Origin: Puffinus mauretanicus
Taxonomy: Eukaryota > Chordata > Aves > Procellariiformes > Procellariidae
Assembly (NCBI GenBank): GCA_023333565.1
Contig: JAJKFH010002438.1
Span: forward strand, 186,001-250,000
Length of the DNA stretch: 64,000 nucleotides
Reading direction: 5' to 3'
In this document: positions 1 to 13,800 of the stretch, piece by piece
Layout of the letters: each line of letters starts with the position of its first letter
Position numbering within the stretch: position 1 is the first letter of the stretch
Notes under the pieces: generated by a model
What the model saw: only the letters and a program-made list of their open reading frames with translations
Database searches by the model: none
What the model was told of the DNA's origin: nothing
Position numbers and translations under genes: made by a program

Positions 1-904
1 GGTATTTTAAATAAATACATTTCCATTTAGCGTATATGTTTTCTACACAGAAGCACCTTATAGATTTTTTTTTTCTAAAAAGGATTAGGTGGGCTCAGAC
101 ACAAAATCAATTAATGTCTATTAATCAATGTAATTTTATTGTACCTTCTTTTTTTTCTTTATAATGATGAATCTTCCCCTTCCTTCCCCAGCCTAGCCAA
201 TCTAATATTGTTATACCTTCATTACTTCTTTTAATGTTGAATCTTCTCCCACCGTCCCCAGCCTATTTAAACTTGTATTTTTCAACCTTTTTTATCTGTG
301 TACTTCACCAAGTAATAATGTGAAGTAGTAAACAATATTAACATAATATAGCCACATCCTGCCCTAAGATGACTGCTTTCCTTTAATAGCTCAAGTAATA
401 TTCATTTAGGGGATACAGAGAAGACGAACAGGACTGATTATCATCATTAGCTTGGAACCATACAAGACTTGATATCCAAAAGAGTCAGAGACAGCTTTTA
501 ACTGAACTCATATAAATAAGGTCTCACTTAGCAGAAACGAGATCTTAACACTCTATTGTCTGCAATAAAGAAAGATCCAAACGAGGTAAATCCACCCATT
601 TAATCAGACAGGAATCAAGAATCACTACATCTGACATGTGCCTTTGCCCCAGGCATAAAGACTCCAGCCTCCCACCTGCAGGCTGGGCAGCCCACACTGC
701 AACGTAACAACAGCTCAGGGGCTCTGGTTGTCACTGCCAAGCAGCCCTGCTGTAACAGCATTAAGAGAAAGGTCTGAAGATGTTGTCTACAGGTTTGGGA
801 GCCACAAAACGCTGGGACCAAATCCTGGCTCCAATAAAGAGTAGGGCCTCATCAAGGTGAGATGGGTTTCATACTAGAAGGCTCCTCAAAGACACTTCAC
901 TGGG

Positions 905-1000
905 AGGAGGTACTAGACTCCAAGGTTTGATTCGAACTCAGGACCTCTACCCGTGGTCCTCACTGGTGGGGATCTGCAGCACCGGCGCTAAGTCTTCTTC
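905..1000 (-). repeat. Possible tRNA-headed ancient SINE (MIR/CORE-like) remnant
   Basis: On the minus strand GTTCGAATC at about 931-939 is a perfect RNA polymerase III B-box (GWTCRANNC). About 45 bases 5' of it lies TAGCGCCGGTGC, a partial A-box. On the plus strand the order (GATTCGAACTCAGGACCTC) resembles the reverse complement of the head of MIR-type SINEs. The rest of the element is too diverged to delimit. It could also be a chance resemblance. Confidence 0.3.
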
Positions 1001-4000
1001 CCATCTGTCAACCTGGACTATTACCACCCTCCACGAGGATTTCACGCAAAGGAGAAGTTGCCTATAAGTTCAAAGAAACAGGATTTAATTTTGAAGAATA
1101 AGGACTTGATTGAAAATGCTTTTTTGTTAGATTATAAGTGATGAATGGATTTTACATCTTTAAATCCACCATGATGGCTTATACAGGTTTTCATGAATTT
1201 TTCAAGGTAACTTGAAAGAAATATTAATCTTAAATGCATAAATATCTGACACTTTAGAACATTAAACATGCAGATCTATGGTTTTGACCATTAAGCTATG
1301 TGTTGTAATTAGCCTCCTCAAGTAACAGTGGTAGTTTAAATAAATTGAAAAGTCTCAGACTTAACAGGCTTACAGTCACCTACCCACTGCTGCTGTTTAA
1401 ATCAGTCTTCTTTAAACAGCACTTTGATATATTTGTTCAATATAAACACAAGGAAAGACTTTCTCGTATTACTCACTCATCAGATTTATTCTTTTCCTAC
1501 ATTTGTATTTAAATCCCAAAAATGTTCCCTGCTGGCTCAAATCACAGCATTTTCCTGCTTCTAGTTTGGCTTAAATAAAATTTAAGAAAAGTAAAGGCTC
1601 CTCTATCATTTGCAGCTGCAGTTGAGGATGGAAGACGTTTAGTGCAATAATCAGCAGTCTTGATATGTTGATAACCCCAGAACTGTAAATTCCTGTCAAT
1701 TTAATTCTTCACAGTTCCAAGTTGTATAAACCCTGACACTCAATTTTTCATTCTGAAAAACAGTGGCAAAAATTGACCATAATACACTAAAAATCTTTAC
1801 CACAAAGCTTACTTGCCCGAAGAGCTGTGAGGTTCAAAATTTCTTCGTAAGCTGTATTTTCCATTTCTCATAACTTCTATTTCAAATACACCACTTGCTT
1901 AAAAACCCTCTCTACTGGCTGTAGTCTTTCTTACCCTAGAAAGAATTAGCCAGTGCACTGTGAAGAACTTTGGGGTCCTTCATCCTGAAACATGTTGCAG
2001 GAATAATTGTGATATGTGCAAATTATTATTTAATTTAAAAAAAAAAAGTCAATTCAGTTCAATATTCCTGTATTACTGAACTCACTATAATATGACTATT
2101 AAAAAACTCGAATCCTCATAAAATCTGTAGTGCAGTCCCCACGCAAAATAGTTTCTCAAACTATTTCTCAATTATTTTTTCATGCTCTCCTCAATATACT
2201 ATTAAGTGCAATAGCATCACCTTGTATCACTGCATGCACATTTTAACTGAAAAGTATTTGAAATCATATTTGGTGTCACATATTAAATACAATGTGGGAA
2301 AAGTTTCTTGCAGAACACTTATCTTCATGGTCTCATTGACTTAATCATGAAGAAATAGATGCTGTGCTTTCAGTTTTTCATTTGTGATGCAACGTTAAGT
2401 GTTTAAATCCATGAGCAAAACATACTTGCTACTACCCAGGAGAATTATTTTGAAGGAATTCTTTAAAAAAAAAAAAAAAGAAGAAAAAAATCCAATCAGT
2501 GATTTGTATTGTTTTAAAACTTCTATGACCAAGGACCATGAAAACATTAGTAAGGCATAAAACTCAAAAGCAAAAGCGTCATGAAATAAATTTATGAGGA
2601 GTGATCATGCACAAGTAAGATAGAAGGGAAGAATTCAGTTGACAGATATCTGAACAAGAAAAGCTTTAGTACAAATGGAGTTGTTTTGCTGTACAATATA
2701 GAATTCGGATTGTTGAGTAACAAACTGCAACAACATTTCAGTACTCAGAGGTATTAGGAAAAAGTAAATCTTCTCAAGTATGAGCAGTTTTTAGGCTGTG
2801 TAATTTGTCAGAAGTGAGTTGTAGGAGTCTATAGCTTTACTAGACAAAAAGTTATCTTCACACTGGGAAACCAATTCTACAATAATAAACACACTGAGTA
2901 GGTGTTCTCTTAGGTCTGCCTCCCTTTCAGTGTCCGATACACAGCACATAGAACTGCCAAAACAGTATGCAGTATTATGGATAGTTACAACAGTGCTTTG
3001 CAACAGAATGACACCTTATTTTATGTATATATATAGTGTTTCCAGGTAGCTTTTACTGCCTCATGTCATATAATATACATACTGATCTTTGTTCTAAAGT
3101 TAGCTGACAAGATAAATAAGAATAATTTTGTAATTCCTAGGACACACAACATTGTTACTTATAATGACAATTTTTATGTCTGCATTATGTCACAAGATGG
3201 GCTACAAAGCAAACTGTTTCCTGTTTTCTGAAGTCAACTGAAAAAAACGCATTAACCATTATAAGTAGAAATAAAACAGTATTTCAATATCATGCCTTTC
3301 TTCAGACCTATGATTAAGTTATTCTACTCTTTATAGCACAAATCTAAAGCACAACTTAGTGTTGAATTCAGATCCTTTAGTCCAAGCAAGTTAATTTTCA
3401 GAAGAATTTTGATTATGAATGATTTCTTTAATCTTCCAACCTTTGAATGGAAATTAAAGGCAATAGTGTCATTTTCAAAACCAATCATGCACGGAAAAGA
3501 TTCCTGAAAATATTAAGGAGAAAGTAAGAAAGCTGTTTTTTAAACTAAATGATGGATTTTCCACAGATAAAATTCTATGGATCACTTCCTTCTTTCCATT
3601 ACACATTTTACTTCTATAACTCACAATTTTGATTGTGTCTGTCAATCAAAATAATTGGAGCTCTGCTACTGTAATCATCCGGTTTGAATTTTCACCAAAT
3701 AACCTCTGCACAGTATGGGGGTGGTGACTACAGTAGATTAAAAAACAGCTTTCAGAAGTTTTGTTAAAATTCATAAGCCAGCCAAAGCAATTAATTAACA
3801 TATGGGATAAGCCAATGTGATATTCCACAATATAATTATGAGGAAAAGAAAATGCAAGAAAATGTAATATTTTGTAACTAGGTTTTAGTTACAATTACTA
3901 TCTGTGGATTCTGTGGATGTTGCTGCCAATATGCACATCACAGTGCCATGAACGCGTAGCTCCTGTCCAGAAAGTCTCAAGTAATATACACTCTCAGAGA

Positions 4001-4543
4001 TAAGAAAAACAAAATCAAAAGATTTATCAAATTCAATTAAATCTCTAAGTGGCCACTTTTTAGTAAAGTACTTTCCTGCTTGGGAGAAGATAACTTCACT
4101 GTGAAGTTTTTATTGCCAATATAAAAAAAGAAATTCATAGCAAAAAAGATACCTGTATTTTCACTGCCACATGCTATAACATATGCTTTCTTGTGTCTTT
4201 TGTAAAAGACATGTTCTATATGCAAACTTTAAAGTTTTCCCAGCTTGGAATCAGAAAACCTTTGAGAAAATCTATAACCTGCATAACTCAGCACAGCAGC
4301 ATTTCTACTGATTTCTGACATCCCTTTAATTGAACATAAACAGTGAGGTTGAAAACGTCTTTTCAGAATCACATTCCAAGTGTTTTTAAAAAAAGATTAA
4401 AAAAAGATAAAGATTAGTCTAAGCTACCTTAAAACTCTCAAGAACCTAGAAGAACAAATGAAGAAGAATTAATCTCTTTGCCTTGCTTCTGATTTACATT
4501 TGATATATAAATGTCTAAAACACCTAGGATTTTTTCCTTAAGC

Positions 4544-4559
4544 ATATATATATATATAT
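4544..4559. repeat. (TA)n microsatellite
   Basis: Eight uninterrupted TA dinucleotide units in intronic sequence. Length is modest and it is probably a polymorphic simple repeat with no evident function. Confidence 0.9.
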
Positions 4560-5590
4560 CTATCTTTTAAAGTATGGTTTGAAGGTTAGTTACTGTACAG
4601 ATCACTTACACTATATATTAATAGCAATCAGGACTTACATGTTGGCAGCTTCATCTGTATTAAAATTCATGTGCTATGCAAAGCGTATTCCAACATAAAT
4701 TAACTAAGATGGTAGTGTTCCAGCACTATATATTTGTTCACTGCTGAAGCTCAATGCTTTGTGTACCTACACTTGCTTCTTTTATGAAATAATCTTCTGC
4801 AGCCTAAACTTCCATTTTGGTGGGTCTTTCACTTGGGTCAAGAGTAGCAGCATGTTTGCACTTCTAAAAACCGTCGCCCCAGAGCTCTTTTAGCACTCTT
4901 AATAAGCAGTGCCAGTGAAGCACACTCTGGCCGTTCCCTATATTCAGTTACTTCAATCTGCTATAAATGCTAAATATAGTATGAAATATATGTGGTAATA
5001 ATGATTATGTTAAATCCTTACATCTTAGGGCTTAAGCAGTAGCTCAATACCAATGCATATCGCTTTATGTATGCTGTATAAATTAAATCATATATTACCA
5101 TATTCAATCATTTTTTCAGTTCTGCTACCTAATAGCTCTTTTCATGAAAGGAGGCAGTTCATGAATTCCTAGTGCACAGTGGGTGATCTTTTACTCAAAT
5201 GAAGTAGCAGCAGCTGTTAACAAAAATACACTATTTGTCCTTAGTCGGCAGAATTATCCTGCAGCTTACTTTTGTGTTTGCAATCAAATCTGCGGGATTG
5301 CATTCACCTCATTTCTTTCTGTATCTGCAGAGGATTGTTGAAGTGACAGCCTACACTAACTCAGCTGAAAGAATGGATTTAAAATTCAAATTTCAACTCT
5401 AGTCTTAAGAATAAGCTAAAGAAATGGGTACAATTGCAGCACAGTTGTAGGGAAAAAAAAGTCCATACCATTCTGAGTGATAGCAAATAGTAACAGAACA
5501 TTCCTTCCTTCTATGAGAAGAACCTGCAGGAAGCGAGAGTAGTAGAAGAACCATACACTAGATCACCATAATAACACAAGAGGAAAAATT

Positions 5591-5607
5591 AAAAAAAAAA
5601 AAAAAAA
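5591..5607. repeat. Poly(A) tract
   Basis: Seventeen consecutive A residues in intronic DNA. No adjacent retroposed body is recognised, so this is simple low-complexity sequence. Confidence 0.85.
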
Positions 5608-8600
5608 GAATAAAGTCAAAACCCCCTTCAAATGATTCTTAAAAAAACCCCAACTTTCCTTAAGATGAACAAAACTGAATTAAAGAGAAGAGCATCTTAA
5701 ATGCTGTTGTAAAGGAACTGAAATTAGCAGTTCAAAGCACAGGAAAATTTATTGGTAACTTCTAGACACATAGATACTAAAAAATTATTGCAATCATGCG
5801 AGCACAGCACATGGGCAAAGCTGCTTATTTTCCAATAGAAGCCAAAATTAACTAGATAACAAAACATGGCTGAGAAAGATATACCCAAAATCCTACTACT
5901 CTCCTTTTGTGGCTATAAATACCAATCCAGGAGGTAGGTTCTTCAGCTGTTGTTTGAACGACAGGTGATTGGCAGCTTCTCTTCACACAGGTCCAAAATG
6001 AGTTGATTCTGGTTCAAATAGCCTCCTCAGCTTTACAACGTTCTAAAGCAAGCCTGTCTCGGACAATGACCTAGCCAAGACCAGAAGTAAGGCACTTCCT
6101 CCTCCTCCTGGTGAAGTTCTACCACCAAGAATACAAGTGGTGTGCAAATACTGTAAGACCCTGTATGATTGTGAAGCTCACAGGTGACCATCTGGGAGAG
6201 AAAGTCCAGTTCCTCTCCCTTCTGCTAGGACTCGTTTAGACAATTTTCATGGAACAGCTTTTGAATAAGTGACCACCTTTGCCACCATGCTGGCAAAAAA
6301 GTCTTGTTTAAATAGCAAGTGTGAGGAAAAGTGAACAACAAAAGCATTAAAAAGTTCCTCATAGCAAGAAAAACACATTCTAAAGCAACATTTCTGACCA
6401 CATGCTGTTGCAAAATAAGACATCGATTTAAGGAAGCAATTACTGCAAATTGCCATACAGGCGTCATGCTTTTAGAAATAAGTTCAAATGCATCAATGCA
6501 AAGAAAAGGATCACAATGGAACCACCACCACAATTGGACATGAATGCAGAGAGCAAAGTTCACTGTCCATCATGGAAGCAGAGCTGTAAACTAAAAGAGT
6601 CAGAATGGATAACGACTAAGTAAAATTTACATCAAGTCCAATGTACTCTTCCACTGCCAGTGATGTTTAAATAAAATTGCCTATTTACCTTGGTCTCTGA
6701 AAGGTCTGTCTCTGAAACTTAGCCCCATCACTTCACAATTGCATAGTAAGCAGAGATTCATTTGAACTTCTCAGGAGTTTCATAACTGATACATGGTAAA
6801 ATTTGTAAAACCTCTTCATTAATGTTTATTATGTATCTATCACTACTGTGTTTTCAAATCAGGCTCTGTCTTACAGAAATGCAATTAAAGCATTCTTTTA
6901 GTAGTAGTTCCCTGTGAATGCATGCAAGAAAAATGGTTTTGTCTAATGCTTGGAAGATGGACGGAAAAAAAGTATTCTGAATCTCAATTACTAACCCAAG
7001 AAAACTTCCATTTCTCTCCTTAAATAAAAATAATATCCTCAGTGTACATTAGGGCAAAAGGAAAGAATGTTAAATAAAGCTAAAGTTTGTGGGTTTTTTT
7101 TTTTAACAGCAGTTCCTCAGTTCGTTGATTAGCAGTGAATATTTCAGAGCAAAATCAGTCCAGGGAAGTGTATCACATATTAGAGGGCATAATCCATTGC
7201 ACACAATGCAAGACTACAATAGAGTTTTCATAGTAAATCTTTATAATACCACATGAAAAATTCTACACAGTCAAAACATCTGAGATCTGAATTTTATTTT
7301 TTTTTTTAAATAAAGATTTGTCTTTGGCAGCTGAAAGAGGCTGAACTTAGCACATTTTCTTCCCGAGGGAGGGAAGAGTTAAGCCACTCTCCTGACAAGT
7401 AGGTCTGACCCTGTCTCAAAAAGCCGAGAAGAAAAGAGGAGGAGAAGAATATGCCAGCAAGTCCCTAATGAATGACCACAACACATAAAATGCAGTAAGA
7501 TTTACATTTATAATTGAACTGTTAGGAATAAACATTTCATTGCTCTTTTAGCACGTCATCGTATCACTTAATGTGTTTGGCAATACTTACTGTGCCTAGA
7601 AAATTAAGGATAGTGGCTGGCTGTCACTACAAACAATAACTTTGCAACTCTCCTAATAACCTTAGTACTCTTTCCTTAAGCTTTGACGTGCAGACTTTTC
7701 TAATAAAAATTTGAAATGAAAATTATATAAAAATCCCTGTTTTTTGAATACTTCCTTGATTATTACCAAATTACAGCCACCATGCTTCTTTCTTTAATTT
7801 CTATTACCCAAACTTCCAGCATCTCAGCATAACTGCTTTTTCTGCCAAGAACACTCAGAGACCAGTTCCTTACATCTCTTATCTGGAGAGACTTCACCTG
7901 TGTACCGCCTCAAATCAGCAGGGTTGGTTGTGTAAGAGCTATTGTTCTTGGACACGCAGCTCGACAGGCACGTTGTAGAAATGGAACGCACAAAGAATAT
8001 TTTGGAGACACGAACTGTTTTCCAGCAAGGCTATGTATAAATTACTAAGAAACAGAATGGACTAGTTACTCATCATATTGCTCCCTATTAAAAAGTTAGG
8101 GGCAAGATAATAATAATAAAAAAAAGCTTCATTTAGAGACGTTTAATGGAGTATCTCATAATTCTTGATTGAGCTCTCCATTTCTTTGCTCCCCTAGCTC
8201 ATTTTTGCAGCATGCTGCAGAAATGCATTACAGAGCTAATAAAAATGCAATATATTTTTAAAGAGTAAAGTTTGATGGAGAAGAACAGGTAGGCCTCTCT
8301 CTTCACAAAAGAAAGAATAATGAACTCCCCTATTTGAAAAGCGCCTCTGGCAACGCAATAATCTCCAGCATTAGCGAACTACTCTAAAAGCATGTTCACT
8401 GCTTTAATAGACTCATGGGATAAAGAGTAAGAGTATGAGTCAGATTCTCAGCTGCTGTAAATTGGTACAATTCCATCAAAATCAGTGCAGAGCTACTGTA
8501 AGAGTAGTACAAGAATCTAACCCAAATTTTTAAGAACGTCATGAACGTAGAAAAAAAGCCCACTGTATTTTCTACCATTACTACTTTTATTGTACATGCG

Positions 8601-10824
8601 TTCCTTCACTAGAGAAAAAAAAAAAACAAAACAAACCCAAACCAAAACCAAACCTTGCAGAATAAACCTCCAAGCTGCCCAACCTCACTATGCTGATCCC
8701 TGGACATTTATCAGCATAGTAGCATCTGCCAGATTGCACATACATCCCCAGTTTCTATTTATTGAATAGGTAGTAAAAGAAAAACATGTTTAAACTGAAT
8801 CACCCAAGTTAGACCGCAAAACCTGCCAATATTCATTATTGCTATAAGATAGTAATTATTAATACAAGTTAACACAGAACTTGATAATAACAAGATCTGA
8901 AAAGAATTCATGTTGCGTGGGTTGGAGAAATAAAAGTCTTTAAAATAATTGCTGCATTATTTAATTATGCCATGGCAGCTTAGGATTTTCACAGTTCATT
9001 ATCAAAAGTTAACAGAACAATGCAGTTGATGGCATCCATCAATGAATTTTGGAAAGAAAAAAAGTTTTTGAAAAACTGCAGTAAATAAATTGTAGTTTCT
9101 TCTGTTATTTCCACTTTGTATCTATTAAAACCTGAACAATTATAACACTTCTCACAATATATTAGTCAACATATATATTAGTCATAATCTATGCTTCCCA
9201 GTGTAGATTAGTAAAATTTGGCCTTGAGCTATACCTACCCCAAATTCCAAAAAGCAATGACAGTTATTTTCTTCTTAGAAAAGCACAACTGTAGCCCTAA
9301 TAAGTTTTCCTATAAAAGAAAACCAAATGCCCCCCTCACAGCTGGGTGATATACAGGGATAGATAAATTAAAGAATCAAACAAGAATACACACAACACAT
9401 ACTGCTAATAAAAGACCAGATAATATAAATCGTAATTGCTAGTTAAAAAGGAAAGGTGTAGAATTCTTTTACGTTTTAATACCTTTTGCTTGGTCACTAT
9501 CTGATGAAGGACTGAAATCACTAGTTCCACCGGGTACCAAACAAATGATCCCAGCTGATGTCTGGTCCTCGAGAGGGAACATCACTCAGTGAGTTAAAGG
9601 CTTCAGCACAAAGGAGCGCAGAACCTGGCAGTATATTGAACAGGGGCATTTCGGTGTGGAGACCTGAGCAAAGGAAAATGCCTTCTAGCTGTTTGGATTT
9701 GCTCAAATTTTATTTTTCTGTGCCACCCTAGGAAGACGCTGAGGCCATTTTGCTTATCCTGCTCTCTGACTTTTGGCCTGGTGCTGAAAGGCCTGAAAGA
9801 GGATCGGCTCTTTAAACATGAAATTGGTGTTGACCTTTAGAGTTGCAAAATGCTGCTTTCAGCTTTTACCCTATTTTAGGAGCATGTACAAAGTTTAGGC
9901 TGTTTTGCAAACCTCAATCAGCCAATGCTCTTGTGACCATTCAACCTTAACATTATACAGGGCAGGGAGGAAGGGGAAGGAATAAAGTTATTTCGTCCTT
10001 GTAGCTACCTGGAGAGTTTTGCAAAAAATAAATACAACCATACATTCATGAAAATATGTGTTTAAATATGTGTTTCAATGATCTTCAGTTAAAGCTTAAA
10101 TTCTTATTTATTTACAAAACATTGACTGTCATTTGGATTTGTTGCCTTCAGACCTTTAATAATTTTTTAACTATAAAAATCATTCATATAATTGCCACTT
10201 CTAAATAGACAAAGCAATATAGATATTATTATTTAAACTGTAGGCTTAAAAAAGAAATGAAATATCTTTTAAAACGTTCCTAGGAGTAGTAGAGGCCGTG
10301 CCACTGCCCAAGGAATAACATATTAAATCTAGTAGCTTTTTTAACCACCCCAAAGCAGGAACAAATCAACTAAAGAATTCAAGGAGGAGGAAGGGGGAAA
10401 TCCCAGATCCCAAGGCATTACTGGAATGCCTGCTCTGAGCTTCAAGACACTCAGAAATTCCTTTAGGTTTTTTCCCTGAAGTTATTCCCCTATTAATGAC
10501 TGCTACTAGAAAAACTGCAAATAGAAGTATACAAGATAAAGTTTCTCTAAAAGAACAGTCCACAGTGAAAAGATTAAGAACATTTACTTTAAAATTTAGG
10601 CAGGCTCCAAGACAAGACAGAAAGGAACTGCTTTTTTTGTGGGGTGCAGGGTGTTTGGTTTTCTGGAGTAGGGGTTTTATTTTTGTTTTCTACTCGTTTT
10701 TTTTTTTTTAATTGCAACACTGGTGCTTTTTTGTGTGTGCGTATTCTGAGCATGAAATTAAATCTGGAGAAAAAAAAATGAGGTAGCTTTGACACAACAT
10801 TGACCAAAAAGACACAACATAACC

Positions 10825-10855
10825 AAGAAGAGAAGAAAAAAAAAAAGGAAAAAAA
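10825..10855. repeat. Purine-only low-complexity tract
   Basis: About 31 consecutive A/G bases (AAGAAGAGAAG, then long A runs with GG). The reverse strand gives a spurious F/S-rich open frame here. Confidence 0.8.
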
Positions 10856-13800
10856 CACCAAACAAAAACCTGATTTTTTATGAATACCAAACACATTGCA
10901 TCTTTTTCATTTCCAAAAACAGCTGGAACAGTTTTTGTTATGACTATCTGTGAAGAGATCTGAGGCATTTCTCTCATTCCTAAAATACTTGATTGAAAAA
11001 ATCATATATTATAGACTAAGGCTTAGCTGAACACTATGGTGGTCCCCCGAGATGGTCTGCTAGTCTTGTATCTACTTACAGGTATAGAACAAACCATCTG
11101 TCACATACAATATCAAGAATGTTTGCTAGAAAAGAATATTCGATCTTATCAAAACACTGGTAGACTCTATATACAAAACACTGGTGCTAGATTTCCTGGA
11201 GGAAAAAAATGTTCCTTTTAAGAATGAATGGTATTTTTCACATCAGCCCTGCTGCTCAGCATTCCCGCACCATAATGGGAAATCAGGAGTCCAGCAGGAT
11301 TTTTACTGGAGAATTTACAGAATGAGGACCATGCCTGAAGTTTTTTGGGTAAGGATGTTGTTGCCTTTTTTTTTTTTTTAAAGATATTTTTAGGATTATC
11401 GGTAACCACAGTGCACCTGTAGAAAGATACTGGTCTGTTCTCTCAAGACTCTGGTGTTCATGACTAAGATGAGCTCCCTGACATGGGCTTCTCCTAGAGA
11501 AACATTATGTAAATAAAGAGTTGAGTTTTAATAGGCACTGCTCCATGTATACCAGGCGAATTTAGGAAGACCAACAGTACTTGATGGAAACTAGTCTATA
11601 TCAATTAAGATTAACAATGCTAATGGAATTAAGACTGTATGAAATGGTATTGAGATGAACCAATGGTACTTCACCTTTCTTGTATTGCTTTGCAAGTTGA
11701 GTTTAACATAACTGGGTTGGAAATACTACACTGGAAAGTATGAACCAGCTGTCAGCTGGGTCCCGGTAGCATACGTGCAGCATAATCTCAGCTATGAGAA
11801 GGCACATCAGCGTCTGAATCGTAACTCCCTCAGAGCTGATATGTGCCCTTAGAGTCATTTGAGACCTCTGGACTCTGAAATGGCCCTTTCCCCTTGGAAA
11901 ACAGTGCACTGAAAGAATCTCTCTCCAAATATATCCTCAACCTTCCAGAAGGAAGCAAACACGCTGTCAGAGACAGATCCCTTCAGCTCCCCACAGGGTT
12001 ATTTCACAGCTTAGCATGTTTGCTGGAAACTTTCTTCTCATATCCAACTTCTCTCTAAAATTTCCCTTTATTCATTTCAAACAAGTCTCATTATTATAAT
12101 GCTTTGGTACTTCTCACTGAACTTACTTTCTTGTTCCCTAAATTCATTAGGTATGAACTCAGCTTTTTTTGTTTTCGTTTTAAATAGCTATTTTAATAAC
12201 CTGTCCACACCAATTTCCTTTTAATATCCAAAGTCAACTAGAACTTCCATATTCATTTGCAGAATTGCAGAATAAAAAACAGTACTACAGCGAACAAATT
12301 AAATTGTGTTCTTAAGGCAGCAGCTATTAAAAATTTAAGACAGTGCTAGGTAAAGATGATCCTAATTATTGTAAACAATAAATACTACAACAACAATTAG
12401 AATTGACCAAAGCTGCCCAACAGATATTTCAACTGTGGGTCTTAAATGAAGGTTAGCCTTAAGGCGAGATATTTCACCTGAAGGGAAATGTCGTATCTGT
12501 TTCCAATCAGTAGCAATTTCTACACTGTTACATAAAAAGGCTCCTTCCCTCTGCTACTCAGTATGTTCTCAGAAGAAAATCTCAACAGTTTTACCCAGTT
12601 CTACTGGTATGGCCGGAAGACAATAGAAGTGTAAGTGTCTTCAGGTTCTCCAAGTTTACTAATTCCCAGTTTGACACACAAATAAGGACACTGGGACAGC
12701 AGAAGAATCGTAGATCTAGACCAAAACTACTCTTTAAAAGTCTCTAGTCTTTACTTTCTCCCATCTTCTTCTCGATGGCAAGTTACACAGGCAGCTTGAG
12801 TGCTTCATCCCACCAATCTTGTCTTTTCTGCCCTATCAGCAATCAGCTGAACTTTGAATGCACCTTCGCAGAGCCAAGGAAAGCTGCAGACAGGACACAG
12901 CCAAGGAGAAAGAGAAGTTTATAAACTACCGATAGTAATCAAGGCCTCGAGCAAACAAGCCCTAATTTTCCGTCAGGTTCCCCACATCCAGCAGCCTTCC
13001 GATACAAAAGACATTTTTCAGCTACTTAGTATCTTAAGATGTCAGTGTAAACAAGATTACAAATCACTGCAGATCTCAACTAGAGTACAAGAAGTTTGAT
13101 ACTGCTCCCAGACCTTCAGTTTCCAATGTGCATTGGTGTTTCATTAATTCACACTGTAAACACCTGATAGATGGGTCACGGGGAATTATGGGTCCTATGG
13201 TTGATAACCATTAAGGTAACTGTTTAAGGCTTTTGGTACATACTGCTTAGTTTCAAATTCTTGTAGGAATGAGTTTCTTTCAGAAACAGTAGACTGCACA
13301 GGCTCAGTATTGCAGTATACATGAACCCAGACCGTAGTTAAAATCTATACTGCAATATAAATTGTCTTTTCAGGCAAAGACAGTTAATATGCTTATCCTA
13401 ATTATATTTCTCCTATTAGGAAAGATTTTATTTCTCAGGAAAATAAAAAATGTCATTTGCAATGAATTTACTTTAAAGAATCATAAAGCAGCCTTGATGG
13501 TACTCAGGTGAAATCTGCCTTATAACAAGACATCATTAGCATATAAGCAAAAAAAAAAAAATCGCACAATTAGTGAAGAGACAGTATCTATATACATTGT
13601 TAATTTGTGCAGTGTTCAGGTGTTATAAATCTTTCAGATTTCATGCCTTGAAGTTGACTACACAGAGAATGAATTCTGCATAGACTTTGCATTGGTGACT
13701 AGTGACATTACTAGAAAGGAAGTATGCCCTAGTGACTAAGGTCTATCTACCCTATACCACATTACCACATCACAAGAATGACTGCACTGTGATATAAGGG

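Noticed and set aside
11218..11409. Minus-strand frame next to a T-tract (GAGMLSSRAD)
   Set aside because: No family match; the N-terminal part is a translated A/T tract and no splice context supports an exon.
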